Assembly (NCBI RefSeq): GCF_000296465.1
Contig: NZ_JH815203.1
Span: 1,037,453-1,101,452 of the forward strand
DNA length: 64,000 bases
Source: Barnesiella intestinihominis YIT 11860
GTDB lineage: Bacteria; Bacteroidota; Bacteroidia; Bacteroidales; Barnesiellaceae
Direction: 5' to 3'
Shown here in pieces: positions 8,437 to 17,204 of this stretch. The notes under the pieces are model-generated. The model had not been told where the DNA came from and did no database searches. It was given only the letters and a program-made list of their open reading frames with translations. Made by a program: the position numbers and the translations under genes. The first letter of the stretch is position 1, and each line of letters begins with the position of its first letter.

Positions 8437-11256
8437 ATGAAAGAACAAAAGTATAACGCTTATCTGAAAGAAATCGGGAAATTTATCCCGAAAGACCGGA
8501 TATATACCGACGAGCTTCGTTTGTTGGCTTGGGGAACCGATGCCGGATTCTATCGACTAATCCCGAAAATAGTCATTCGGGCAAAAGACGAAAATGAAGT
8601 TTCCCGGCTCCTCGCTTTGGCCGACAAATATACACTGCCTGTCACATTTCGAGCGGCAGGAACTTCACTCTCAGGTCAAAGCATAAGCGATTCTATACTT
8701 ATCGTAGCCGGGAAAAATTGGGAAAAATATTCCATCTCGGAAGATTTCGAACGCATTACACTCCAACCCGGTATTATCGGGGCACGTGTCAATGAAATAT
8801 TAAAACCCCACGGTCGTAAATTCGCACCCGATCCTGCATCGGTAAAATCGGCTATGGTGGGCGGAATCGTCATGAACAATGCATCCGGTATGAACTGCGG
8901 TACACACGCCAACAGCGACAAAGAATTGCTTTCGGCGAAAATCGTGCTTGCCGACGGTACTCGGTTGAACACCGGCGACCCGGAAAGTCGAATGACATTC
9001 GAGAAAAACCACACCCCGTTCCTGAACAAAATCATCGAGATAAGAGACGAAATACGAAACGACAACGAACTGAGTGACCGTATCCGCAAAAAATATTCCA
9101 TCAAAAATGTCACCGGGTTGAATTTATTACCTTTTGTGATATATGACGACCCATTCGATATTATCGCCCACCTCATGGTGGGGTCAGAGGGTACGCTCGC
9201 TTTCTTATCGGAAGTTACGATGAAAACCGAGCATGACTATCCCTATTCGGCGAGTGCCATGCTTTACTTCTCGAACATAAAGGATGCCTGTCGAGCGGTC
9301 GTTGCCATGAAACCCGGTCCCGTATTCAGTGCAGAGCTGCTCGACAAAAAGTCTTTGGCTTCGGTCAACGACACGACTGGAACGGGTCTTACAGCAGTTT
9401 TGACCGAAACGAAAGCCGATACTCCCGAAGAACTACAAGCCAATATCGAAGAAATAAAAAAGATACTTTCTCCATTCAAAACCGTTACTCCTATTCACTT
9501 TACGGACAAGCCCGAAGAATATTCGAAATACTGGGCTATCCGTTCGGGTATTTTCCCATCGGTGGGAGGAACTCGCCGGCCGGGTACGACCGTTTTGATC
9601 GAAGACGTTGCATTTCCATTGAAAGAGCTACCCGAAGCGACCGCCGATTTACAAGAGTTATTGGTAACGAATGAATATCACGACGCTTGTATTTACGGAC
9701 ATGCGTTAGAGGGAAACTTCCACTTTATCATCAGCCAGTCGTTCGACTCTCCCGAACAAGTCGCCCGATATGAAAAACTGATGGACGAAGTAAAAACATT
9801 GGTAGTGGACAAGTACGACGGTTCGCTGAAAGCAGAACACGGAACCGGACGGAACATGGCTCCATTCGTCAAATACGAATGGGGAGAAAGGGCCTATGGA
9901 TTCATGAAAGCCGTCAAAGAGTTGTTCGACCCGAAAGGATTACTCAATCCCGGTGTCATTTTCAACGAAGACCCACATTGCCATTTAAAACACTTCAAAC
10001 CTATGCCTCTGACAAACGCTCACGTAGACAAGTGCATAGAGTGCGGATTCTGTGAAGTGAATTGCCTGACTTGTGGATTCTCTCTTTCTTCCCGTCAACG
10101 TATCGTCATTCAACGGGAAATTTCCCGGCTCAAAAAACTATCCGATACGGAAAGTTCGGAACGGCTGAAAACATTGCAGAAACAATACAAATATTTAGGA
10201 AACGCAACCTGTGCGGGAGACGGACTTTGTTCCATGTCTTGCCCGATGGGAATCAATGTAGGCGATTTAACGCACGATATCAGACAAGCGAATTTACCCG
10301 AAAAAAGCATTGGATACAAAACCGGCGATTTCGTCGCCAATCATTTTGCCGAAACGAAATCGGCTCTCAGACCTGTTCTTTACTTGGCGAACATGGCCCA
10401 CAATATGTTGGGCGATAAAGTCATGAGCTCTATTGGGCAAGGTCTTCACCAAATAGGTGTTCCATTGTGGACACCATCTATGCCCAAACCCTATTATCCT
10501 CATCGAATACAACAGCACGAAGAATCTCTGAAAGTGGTCTATTTCCCAAGCTGTATCAATCAAACTATGGGTACGGCGAAAGATTCACCCGACCAAACGC
10601 CTCTGATCGACAAGACTGTCGCCTTGCTGCAAAAAGCCGGATATGAAGTCATCTTTCCCGAAAACATGAAGAATCTCTGTTGCGGAACAATCTGGGAAAG
10701 TAAAGGTATGATGGACATTGCCGACCGAAAATCGGCCGAATTGGAAGCTGCGCTATACAAGGCTAGCAACGGAGGGAAATATCCTGTACTCTGCGACCAA
10801 AGTCCCTGTCTGCACCGTATGCGCGAGGTCATGACCCAAGTAAAACTATATGAACCGGTAGAGTTCATATATACTTTCCTGAAAGACAAACTCGTTTTTT
10901 CTCCTATCGACGAACCAATCGCCGTTCATATCACTTGCTCGATGAGAAAAATAAATTTGGGAAACATGCTCGTCGATTTGGCTCATTTATGCTCTACAAA
11001 AGTAATTGTTCCCGAAGAAGTAGGTTGTTGCGGTTTCGCCGGTGACAGGGGATTCACTTATCCCGAGGTCAACGCCTATGCTCTCAGAAAGCTAAAACCT
11101 CAAATAGAAAAAGCAGGAGTAAAAACCGGTTATTCCAATAGCCGCACTTGCGAAATAGGACTGACGACCAATGCAGGAATACCTTATATTTCTATCGTCT
11201 ATTTAGTAGATAAATGTACAACTTCAAAAAATAAATGCCATGAACAACCCGCCTAA
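8437..11256 (+). CDS. FAD/Fe-S D-lactate dehydrogenase (GlcD-type fusion)
   Basis: The 939-residue protein has three parts. The first is a PCMH-type FAD-binding domain with PVTFRAAGTSLSGQS and GGIVMNNASGMNCG. The second is the FAD-oxidase C-terminal domain with a HALEGNFHF segment. The third is a ferredoxin-like domain (CIECGFCEVNC, CAGDGLCSMSCP) followed by two CCG segments (NLCCGTIWES, VGCCGFAGDRG). This is the architecture of quinone-linked D-lactate or D-2-hydroxyacid dehydrogenases. MurQ, encoded 2 kb downstream in the same operon, releases D-lactate from MurNAc-6-P, so D-lactate is the natural substrate guess. The product would be pyruvate, with electrons going to the quinone pool. Other 2-hydroxyacids, such as glycolate or 2-hydroxyglutarate, cannot be excluded from sequence. 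Confidence 0.9.
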   Translation: MKEQKYNAYLKEIGKFIPKDRIYTDELRLLAWGTDAGFYRLIPKIVIRAKDENEVSRLLALADKYTLPVTFRAAGTSLSGQSISDSILIVAGKNWEKYSISEDFERITLQPGIIGARVNEILKPHGRKFAPDPASVKSAMVGGIVMNNASGMNCGTHANSDKELLSAKIVLADGTRLNTGDPESRMTFEKNHTPFLNKIIEIRDEIRNDNELSDRIRKKYSIKNVTGLNLLPFVIYDDPFDIIAHLMVGSEGTLAFLSEVTMKTEHDYPYSASAMLYFSNIKDACRAVVAMKPGPVFSAELLDKKSLASVNDTTGTGLTAVLTETKADTPEELQANIEEIKKILSPFKTVTPIHFTDKPEEYSKYWAIRSGIFPSVGGTRRPGTTVLIEDVAFPLKELPEATADLQELLVTNEYHDACIYGHALEGNFHFIISQSFDSPEQVARYEKLMDEVKTLVVDKYDGSLKAEHGTGRNMAPFVKYEWGERAYGFMKAVKELFDPKGLLNPGVIFNEDPHCHLKHFKPMPLTNAHVDKCIECGFCEVNCLTCGFSLSSRQRIVIQREISRLKKLSDTESSERLKTLQKQYKYLGNATCAGDGLCSMSCPMGINVGDLTHDIRQANLPEKSIGYKTGDFVANHFAETKSALRPVLYLANMAHNMLGDKVMSSIGQGLHQIGVPLWTPSMPKPYYPHRIQQHEESLKVVYFPSCINQTMGTAKDSPDQTPLIDKTVALLQKAGYEVIFPENMKNLCCGTIWESKGMMDIADRKSAELEAALYKASNGGKYPVLCDQSPCLHRMREVMTQVKLYEPVEFIYTFLKDKLVFSPIDEPIAVHITCSMRKINLGNMLVDLAHLCSTKVIVPEEVGCCGFAGDRGFTYPEVNAYALRKLKPQIEKAGVKTGYSNSRTCEIGLTTNAGIPYISIVYLVDKCTTSKNKCHEQPA

Positions 11257-12412
11257 TAAAAGGCTTCTTTCTCTCGATATACTGAGAGGTATCACCATCG
11301 CCGGAATGATTATGGTAAATAATCCCGGTTCGTGGGGATATATCTATGCACCGCTCGGCCATGCCGAATGGATAGGTCTGACTCCCACCGACCTCGTTTT
11401 TCCGTTCTTCATGTTCATCATGGGAATATCGACTTATATGTCGTTGAGAAAATTCGACTTCCGGCTATCGGGAGCGGTAGCGTGGAAAATCATACGCCGC
11501 ACGATTGTTATCTTCGCTATCGGATTGGCTATCGCTTGGTTCGGATTAACCATGCGTACCTATCATCAACTGGGAGAAGAGTCTCTATCCTTTTTCGAAC
11601 GATTGGGCCGCTCTATGTGGAATTTCGACCATATCCGTATATTGGGAGTTATGCCCCGTTTAGCGATTTGCTACGGAGTAGCCGCATTTATCGCCTTGAT
11701 TGTCAAACATAAATATATACCCCACATCGTATCGGTCACGTTGATTGCCTACTTCGTCATACTGATAACAGGAAAAGGGTTCGAATTTTCCGAAGATAAC
11801 ATCATCTCGGTAGTCGACAGAGCTATTTTAGGAAGCAACCACATGTATCACGATAACGGGCTGGCTCTCGACCCCGAGGGGTTGCTCAGTACGATACCGT
11901 CGATATGCCACGTACTCGTCGGCATATTTTGCGGGGGACTCATCATGCGCACAAAAGATAACGCCGTACGCATGCAGAATCTTTTCATTGCAGGAACGAT
12001 ACTCACTTTTGCCGGATTACTTCTCGAATACGGTTGTCCTATCAGCAAAAAAATATGGTCTCCTACATTTGTTCTCACCACATGCGGATTAGCAGCCAGC
12101 TCATTGGCTTTGCTCATCTGGATCATAGACATCAAAGGATACAAAAAATGGAGCCGATTTTTCGAAGCATTCGGTATCAATCCCTTATTCATGTACGTAT
12201 TGGGAGCTGTGTTAAGCATCCTCATCGGTAGTATTTACGTTACTTACGGAGGAGCGAGTATGACTTTGAAAGGAATGATTTACAACGAATGGCTCGTTCC
12301 TCTATTCAAAGACGAAACTTTTGCATCGCTTATATTCGCCCTTTTATTTATCGGTGTAAACTGGATTATAGGGTATGTTTTGTATAAAAAGAAAATATAT
12401 ATAAAGATATGA
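11240..12412 (+). CDS. DUF5009 / HGSNAT-like membrane protein, candidate MurNAc transporter (MurT-like)
   Basis: This 390-residue polytopic membrane protein has the COG4299 pattern near its start (RLLSLDILRGITIAGMIMVN, then TPTDLVFPFFMFIMG), shared with heparan-alpha-glucosaminide N-acetyltransferase and NagX. About 10 to 11 hydrophobic segments follow. The ATG lies 17 bp inside the end of the oxidase gene, and its stop overlaps the murK start as ATGA, so translation is probably coupled. From memory, the Tannerella forsythia murT-murK-murQ cluster has a membrane protein in this position that is implicated in MurNAc uptake. Whether the present protein transports, acetylates across the membrane, or both is not shown by sequence. 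Confidence 0.82.
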   Translation: MNNPPNKRLLSLDILRGITIAGMIMVNNPGSWGYIYAPLGHAEWIGLTPTDLVFPFFMFIMGISTYMSLRKFDFRLSGAVAWKIIRRTIVIFAIGLAIAWFGLTMRTYHQLGEESLSFFERLGRSMWNFDHIRILGVMPRLAICYGVAAFIALIVKHKYIPHIVSVTLIAYFVILITGKGFEFSEDNIISVVDRAILGSNHMYHDNGLALDPEGLLSTIPSICHVLVGIFCGGLIMRTKDNAVRMQNLFIAGTILTFAGLLLEYGCPISKKIWSPTFVLTTCGLAASSLALLIWIIDIKGYKKWSRFFEAFGINPLFMYVLGAVLSILIGSIYVTYGGASMTLKGMIYNEWLVPLFKDETFASLIFALLFIGVNWIIGYVLYKKKIYIKI

Positions 12413-13245
12413 TTATTATTGCAGACAGTGGTTCTACCAAAACCGATTGGTGCGTAGTAAACCACGGAAAACAGGTTAAAAGAATCACAACGGAGGGAAC
12501 CAATCCGTTTTTTCAGACAGAAGAGGAAATAAGCCAAGTGGTAAAAGATAAACTCATGCCCCATTTGGACGGAGTGAAAATAGATGCCGTTTATTTCTAT
12601 GGGGCAGGTTGTGCCTTTCCAGAAAAGAATGAGATTGTCCACAATGCCATTTATAGGCACATACCGGTAACTATCGAAGTCGGGAGCGACTTGTTAGCAG
12701 CTGCTCGCAGCCTTTGCGGACATAAAGCGGGTATCGCCTGTATCATGGGGACCGGATCGAACTCTTGTTATTACGATGGCAAAGAGATCGTAAACAACAT
12801 ATCCCCATTGGGATATATCTTGGGCGACGAAGGCAGCGGCGCTGTTTTGGGAAAATTATTGGTCGGCGACTGTTTGAAAAACCAACTGACTCCCGAACTA
12901 AAAGAAAAATTTTTCAACCGCTTCAATCTCACGCCAAAAGAAATTTTGGATAACGTATACAAGAAGCCTTTCCCCAATCGTTTTTTGGCATCGGTATCGC
13001 CGTTCCTCATCGAAAATATCGAAGAGCCTTGTATCCACAGAATCGTTCTGAACGGATTCAAAAACTTCTTCACCCGTAATGTCATGCAATATGACTACAA
13101 AAATGTAAAAGTACATTTCATCGGGTCTATCGCATACTATTACAAAGAAGTTTTGGAAGAAGCAGCCCTTGCCCTGCAAATAGAATTGGGAACAATCATA
13201 AAAAGTCCTATGGAAGGACTCGTCGAATTTCATTCAACTTTATAA
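12409..13245 (+). CDS. murK: N-acetylmuramic acid/amino-sugar kinase MurK (BadF/BadG fold)
   Basis: The 278-residue protein has an ASKHA-type sugar kinase fold of the BadF/BadG group. The phosphate-1 motif DSGSTKTDW is at residues 5-13, the MGTGSNSCYYDG phosphate-2 loop lies near 112, and GDEGSGAVLGK lies near 137. In Bacteroidetes this family supplies ATP-dependent 6-phosphorylation of MurNAc and/or GlcNAc. Its start overlaps the DUF5009 stop and murQ begins 11 bp after its end. Together with MurQ it forms the intracellular core of the pathway. The MurNAc preference is inferred from the neighbour murQ and the T. forsythia precedent; GlcNAc kinase activity is the alternative. Confidence 0.9.
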   Translation: MIIIADSGSTKTDWCVVNHGKQVKRITTEGTNPFFQTEEEISQVVKDKLMPHLDGVKIDAVYFYGAGCAFPEKNEIVHNAIYRHIPVTIEVGSDLLAAARSLCGHKAGIACIMGTGSNSCYYDGKEIVNNISPLGYILGDEGSGAVLGKLLVGDCLKNQLTPELKEKFFNRFNLTPKEILDNVYKKPFPNRFLASVSPFLIENIEEPCIHRIVLNGFKNFFTRNVMQYDYKNVKVHFIGSIAYYYKEVLEEAALALQIELGTIIKSPMEGLVEFHSTL

Positions 13246-13256
13246 AAACGCATATT

Positions 13257-14084
13257 ATGGCATTCGTAAAAATAACCGAACAACCGTCTCTTTACGACAA
13301 CCTCGAAAAAAAATCGGTATTGGAAATATTGCAAGATATCAATACCGAAGACCAGAAAGTCGCTTTGGCCGTGAAAAAAGCGATTCCTCAAATAGAAAAA
13401 TTGGTATCTCAAATCGTTCCCCGCATGAAACAAGGCGGACGCATTTTCTATATGGGAGCCGGAACCAGCGGACGTCTCGGAGTACTCGACGCTTCCGAAA
13501 TTCCCCCGACATTCGGTATGCCCCCGACATTGGTCATCGGACTAATCGCCGGCGGCGATACAGCTTTACGCAATCCGGTCGAAAACGCCGAAGACGACAT
13601 GAACCGCGGCTGGGAAGAACTGAAAGAGCATAACATCAACGAAAAAGACACGGTAATAGGAATCGCGGCATCGGGTACAACCCCTTATGTTATCGGAGCT
13701 TTACATGCGGCAAGAGAGCACGGTATTCTCACCGGTTCCATATCGAGTAACCCCGATTCCCCCATATCGAAAGAGGCCGACGTAGCGATCGAAATGATTG
13801 TCGGACCTGAATACGTTACGGGGAGTTCCCGCATGAAATCGGGAACTGGGCAAAAAATGATTCTCAACATGATAACAACATCTGTCATGATACAATTGGG
13901 ACGGGTCAAAGGTAACCGTATGGTAAATATGCAGCTCTCCAACCAAAAACTAGTAGACAGGGGTACGCGCATGGTGTCGGAAGAACTGGGTATGGACTAT
14001 GACCAAGCCAAACGATTATTGCTTCTGCACGGCTCTGTGAAAAAAGCAGTCGATGCCTACCACGCAGAAAATCCAAACTCATAA
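13257..14084 (+). CDS. murQ: N-acetylmuramic acid 6-phosphate etherase
   Basis: The 275-residue SIS-domain enzyme removes the lactyl ether of MurNAc-6-P to give GlcNAc-6-P and D-lactate in the cytoplasm. Visible signatures are GAGTSGRLGVLDASEIPPTF with E81, the equivalent of E. coli Glu83, and ENAEDDMNRGWEEL with E112, matching the second catalytic glutamate. Further on come AASGTTPYVIGAL and SSRMKSGTGQKMILNM, the latter typical of MurQ. Length is slightly short of E. coli MurQ (about 298) but no domain is missing. It lies 11 bp after murK. This is the most diagnostic gene of the operon. Confidence 0.97.
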   Translation: MAFVKITEQPSLYDNLEKKSVLEILQDINTEDQKVALAVKKAIPQIEKLVSQIVPRMKQGGRIFYMGAGTSGRLGVLDASEIPPTFGMPPTLVIGLIAGGDTALRNPVENAEDDMNRGWEELKEHNINEKDTVIGIAASGTTPYVIGALHAAREHGILTGSISSNPDSPISKEADVAIEMIVGPEYVTGSSRMKSGTGQKMILNMITTSVMIQLGRVKGNRMVNMQLSNQKLVDRGTRMVSEELGMDYDQAKRLLLLHGSVKKAVDAYHAENPNS

Positions 14085-14097
14085 ACACATCGAATTT

Positions 14098-14760
14098 ATG
14101 AAACAGTTTTTTATCCTTTTAGGGCTATCGATATGCTTAATGAGCCTGTCGGCACAAGAAGCATACCAATATAATCAGTTTTATTACCAACGCTCCACAT
14201 TATTCGAGAAGTTACCTATCGACAGCGACGATATTGTATTTTTAGGAAACAGTATCACGAACGGTTGCGAATGGCACGAGTTATTCAATAACCCCAATAT
14301 CAAAAACAGAGGAATAAGTTCGGACGTTTCGATGGGGGTTTACGATCGTCTCGACCCGATTATCAAAGGGAAACCGGCAAAAATATTCCTGATGATCGGT
14401 ATCAATGACATCGCGCATCATTTATCAACCGACAGCATCGTTAAGAACATAACCCAAATCATTCGAAAGATTAAGAAAGAGACCCCTTCCACACGACTTT
14501 ACATACAAAGTTTGTTACCCACGAACGACTCTTTCGAACGATTCAAAACGATTATGGGAAAAACGCCCCAAATTATTGAAATAAACCAGCAATTAGAAGA
14601 GCTTGCCCCGATAGAGAAATATACATATATCGATCTGTTTCCACATCTGACGACTCCGGGAACGACCGTACTCGATCCTCAATATACGAATGACGGACTG
14701 CATCTGCTCGGAGATGGTTATCTAGTCTGGAAAGACGTTTTATTACCTTATTTGCAATAA
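14098..14760 (+). CDS. secreted SGNH/GDSL-family hydrolase
   Basis: I chose the ATG at 14098 because it begins a signal peptide (MKQFFILLGLSICLMSLSAQ) and lies 13 bp after murQ; an upstream in-frame ATG at 14053 would add 15 polar residues inside murQ. The 220-residue protein has the SGNH blocks: block I FLGNSITNG, the RGISSD glycine block, IGINDIAHH as the Asn block, and DGLHLLGDGY with the catalytic Asp/His pair. The family includes acetyl-esterases and lipases. As the last gene of the MurNAc operon it could de-O-acetylate muropeptides before or during uptake; this is inference. A strong terminator follows directly. Confidence 0.88.
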   Translation: MKQFFILLGLSICLMSLSAQEAYQYNQFYYQRSTLFEKLPIDSDDIVFLGNSITNGCEWHELFNNPNIKNRGISSDVSMGVYDRLDPIIKGKPAKIFLMIGINDIAHHLSTDSIVKNITQIIRKIKKETPSTRLYIQSLLPTNDSFERFKTIMGKTPQIIEINQQLEELAPIEKYTYIDLFPHLTTPGTTVLDPQYTNDGLHLLGDGYLVWKDVLLPYLQ

Positions 14761-14763
14761 CAA

Positions 14764-14804
14764 AAATCCGGCAGAAGTCTTTTCTTGATTTTTCTGCCGG
14801 ATTT
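14764..14804 (+). terminator. intrinsic terminator of the MurNAc operon
   Basis: A 13-bp stem (AAATCCGGCAGAA paired with TTCTGCCGGATTT) with a loop of about 15 nt, followed by a T-rich tract. It lies just after the SGNH hydrolase stop. A near copy is found at 17151-17187. Confidence 0.85.
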
Positions 14805-15051
14805 CATTTTTTATTTTTTTCCAACTACCTTAATCTCTATCCTTCGACCATAATCGTCAACACTTCCATTCCCTCAAATGGAGAAACACAGAGGTTATTT
14901 TGAATATACTAACCGATAGTAATATCGGGACAAAGTCAGTTTCAACATCGGCTACGGGATAACTCTGCATTCAATAAAAAATTTACAGAACTATTCGATA
15001 AACCAAGACATAATATATTGTTTTTTTTGAATATAAATTCAAAAAAATCTC

Positions 15052-15082
15052 TTGATTAACATGATTAAAACATGTAGCTTTG
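15052..15082 (+). promoter_or_regulatory. Bacteroidetes-type promoter
   Basis: A -7 box TAGCTTTG at 15075-15082 matches TAnnTTTG, with a TTGA -33-like box 20 bp upstream. It is 32 bp before the ATG at 15115, so it should drive the two-gene CotH unit. Confidence 0.6.
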
Positions 15083-15114
15083 TAACTAAATTTATTAAAC
15101 AAATTTAATTTACC

Positions 15115-15606
15115 ATGAAAAAGATTGTAATACCTCTTCTTTTGGGTCTCTTTGCCACAATACCACATCATCTTCCGGCAGCCTCTTACAAGAGCATTAT
15201 CGTCAACCAATCAGATGGCTCCGAAATGAAAGTAACCATCGAAGACGATATGAAAACAGCGGTTGCCGAAGGGAATCTAGTAATCACTTGCACCAAAGGC
15301 GACATAGTCCTGCCTGTCATCGACATAAAAAACTGGACATTCTCTACAAGTGCAGGCAGCGACGACGTGTGGACCGGAATAGAATCGCCGACCGCAAGCG
15401 GAACAAATTGCATACTCAACTCCGACAGAATCATTCTCAGTAACTTACCCGAGGGTTCCACGGTCACTCTTTGTTCCATCGACGGGCGAATAGTTAAAAA
15501 TAGCCGTGCCGAGGGCGATTACGAGCTCTCTATCTCCGAACTGCCCAAAGGCATATATGTATTGACTTATAATAAAAACACACTTAAAATAGCGGTTGCA
15601 AAATGA
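15115..15606 (+). CDS. small secreted protein with T9SS-type C-terminal sorting-like domain
   Basis: The 163-residue protein starts with a signal peptide (MKKIVIPLLLGLFATIP, then an ALA-like cleavage near HLPAAS). The middle has short beta segments (KVTIEDDM, GDIVLPVIDI). The final 60 residues, with VTLCSIDGRIVKN, ISELPKGIYVLTYN and a basic end, have the pattern of Por-secretion-system sorting domains. I do not recognise a function. Its last codons overlap the start of the CotH-like gene (ATGA at 15603), so the two are co-translated and may work together. Confidence 0.78.
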   Translation: MKKIVIPLLLGLFATIPHHLPAASYKSIIVNQSDGSEMKVTIEDDMKTAVAEGNLVITCTKGDIVLPVIDIKNWTFSTSAGSDDVWTGIESPTASGTNCILNSDRIILSNLPEGSTVTLCSIDGRIVKNSRAEGDYELSISELPKGIYVLTYNKNTLKIAVAK

Positions 15607-17063
15607 AAAAAGTTCTACTTCTCACCGCAGCCGTTCTCATAAGCGGTTCTGCAATGGCTCAACACGAGCATTTCCACGTGTTCCGCAACGACAAGCAATT
15701 CAATACGTTCAACAACGTACAAGAAATAACCTATCAGGGATCACCCTCCTCGGGTTACGACAAAATGCTAGTGACCGATGCCAAAGGTAATACGACCACT
15801 ATCGATATAGAAGCTATCGACAGCGTTGTAATCCGTTCCACAGGGATTCCCGAATTTCACGTGAATCTAACCGATCACCCCGAGTGGACGGAACTTACCG
15901 GCAGCAAGAGTGACGAACATCCGGCCATACTGCGCATGGACGGGAACGGAATGTACGACGACCTGCCCGAACAAGAAGTTATATTTCGCGGTCGAGGTAA
16001 CTCCACGTGGAATATGAAAAAGAAACCCTATCGTTTCAAAATGGATAAGAAAACAGCGGTCTGCGGCATGAAGAAAGCAAAATCATTCGCGTTGATCGCC
16101 AACTACATCGACTGCTCTCTTATGCGCAATACCGTAGCTCTTTGGCTTGCCAATTACCTCGAAATGCCTTTTGCCAACCACTGTATACCGGTAAAAGTCT
16201 ATTTCAACGGCATCTGCAAAGGCTAGTATATGCTCACCGAAAAAACAGGAATCGGCAGTGGCAGCGTCGATATCGATGAAGAAAAAGGAATGTTATTCGA
16301 AATAGACTCGAACTACGACGAAGATTACAAATTCGCTTACGATCTCTATTCTCATACCGCAGTTCAGAACGGAAACAATAACCAAGGCACTCTACCCGTA
16401 ATGATCTCCGATCCTGATCTAACCGAAATAGCTCCTGCCCTCGGACTCACGGCCGATGAATATTTCGATACATGGAAGAACGATTTCTCAGCCATGCTCA
16501 CCGCCGTGATGACAACTCCCTCGACAGGTAGTTTAAAAGAATATATCGACATTGAATCGGTCGTTAATTTCTTCATGGTCAATTCTCTATCTTCCAATCA
16601 TGAAATGAGGCATCCCAAGAGTTTCAAACTTTATAAAGATTCACTCGATGGAGTCTACAAATTCGGCCCGGTATGGGACTTCGACTGGGCATTTACATTC
16701 GACGGAAGAGAAGGTGCTCCTGCCAATACTCCTATGGTCGACAACAACGGAGACTGTGGCGGCTACACTTTCATCAAAGCCTTGCTGAGCAATGAAGAGA
16801 TACGCACGCTATATCAACAAAAGTGGAATGCTTTTGTCAAAGATGGTTATCCCGAATTGAAAGCCTATATGGAAGAATACGCTACCCTCATAGAACCTTC
16901 GGCCAAAGAGAACGGAGTGCTTTGGCCTGCCGATTACAGCGTGGATTGGAGATTAAGCGAAAGCTCTTTCGACTTCCGAGAAAACTTCGATAAGCTTAAA
17001 GCGTGGATTCAACAGCGTATAAACTATTGTAATGAAGACCCCAACTTCGGTCTATACCGTTGA
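15603..17063 (+). pseudogene. CotH-kinase-family secreted protein interrupted by an amber codon
   Basis: Two ORFs (15603-16226 and 16230-17063) lie in the same frame, separated by one TAG at 16224-16226. Together they give a 486-residue CotH-like protein. There is a signal peptide (MKKVLLLTAAVLISGSAMAQ), the strand-rich N-terminal part, RGRGNSTWNMKKKPYRFKM typical of CotH, VKVYFNGICKG before the stop, YMLTEKTGIGSG after it, and the conserved FGPVWDFDWAF. In intact relatives the position after the NGxxKG segment is usually filled by a coding residue, and CAG to TAG is a single change. CotH domains are protein kinase-like folds on spore-coat and secreted proteins. A recent nonsense mutation, a sequencing error, or amber readthrough all remain possible. 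Confidence 0.85.
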
Positions 17064-17150
17064 TTTTCGTAATTACATCTCTAACCAAGACTATCATTAT
17101 AACGATTTAAAAGTTGGGAAAAACTTCATTACATCATTCAAAATAAAAAA

Positions 17151-17187
17151 GTCCGGCAGAAACCGATTCTCGATTTTTCTGCCGGAC
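17151..17187. terminator. intrinsic terminator between convergent genes
   Basis: An 11-bp stem (GTCCGGCAGAA with TTCTGCCGGAC) preceded and followed by A/T tracts, so it can act on both strands. The sequence is almost the same as the hairpin at 14764-14804. Confidence 0.8.
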
Positions 17188-17204
17188 TTCATTTTTTATT
17201 AACA

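Larger units (their letters stand above)
14761..15114. other. intergenic stretch, terminator plus leader of the next operon
   Basis: 354 bp without a supported gene. It holds the operon terminator at its left end and a Bacteroidetes promoter at its right end. The middle part (about 14810-15045) is AT-rich; I see no conserved ORF, RNA or repeat in it. Confidence 0.6.

Noticed and set aside
15603-17063. Genuine genetic-code change or pyrrolysine use at the TAG
   Set aside because: Only one gene shows an internal TAG, no pyl genes are seen, and other genes in the window show no internal TAG; a point mutation is simpler.
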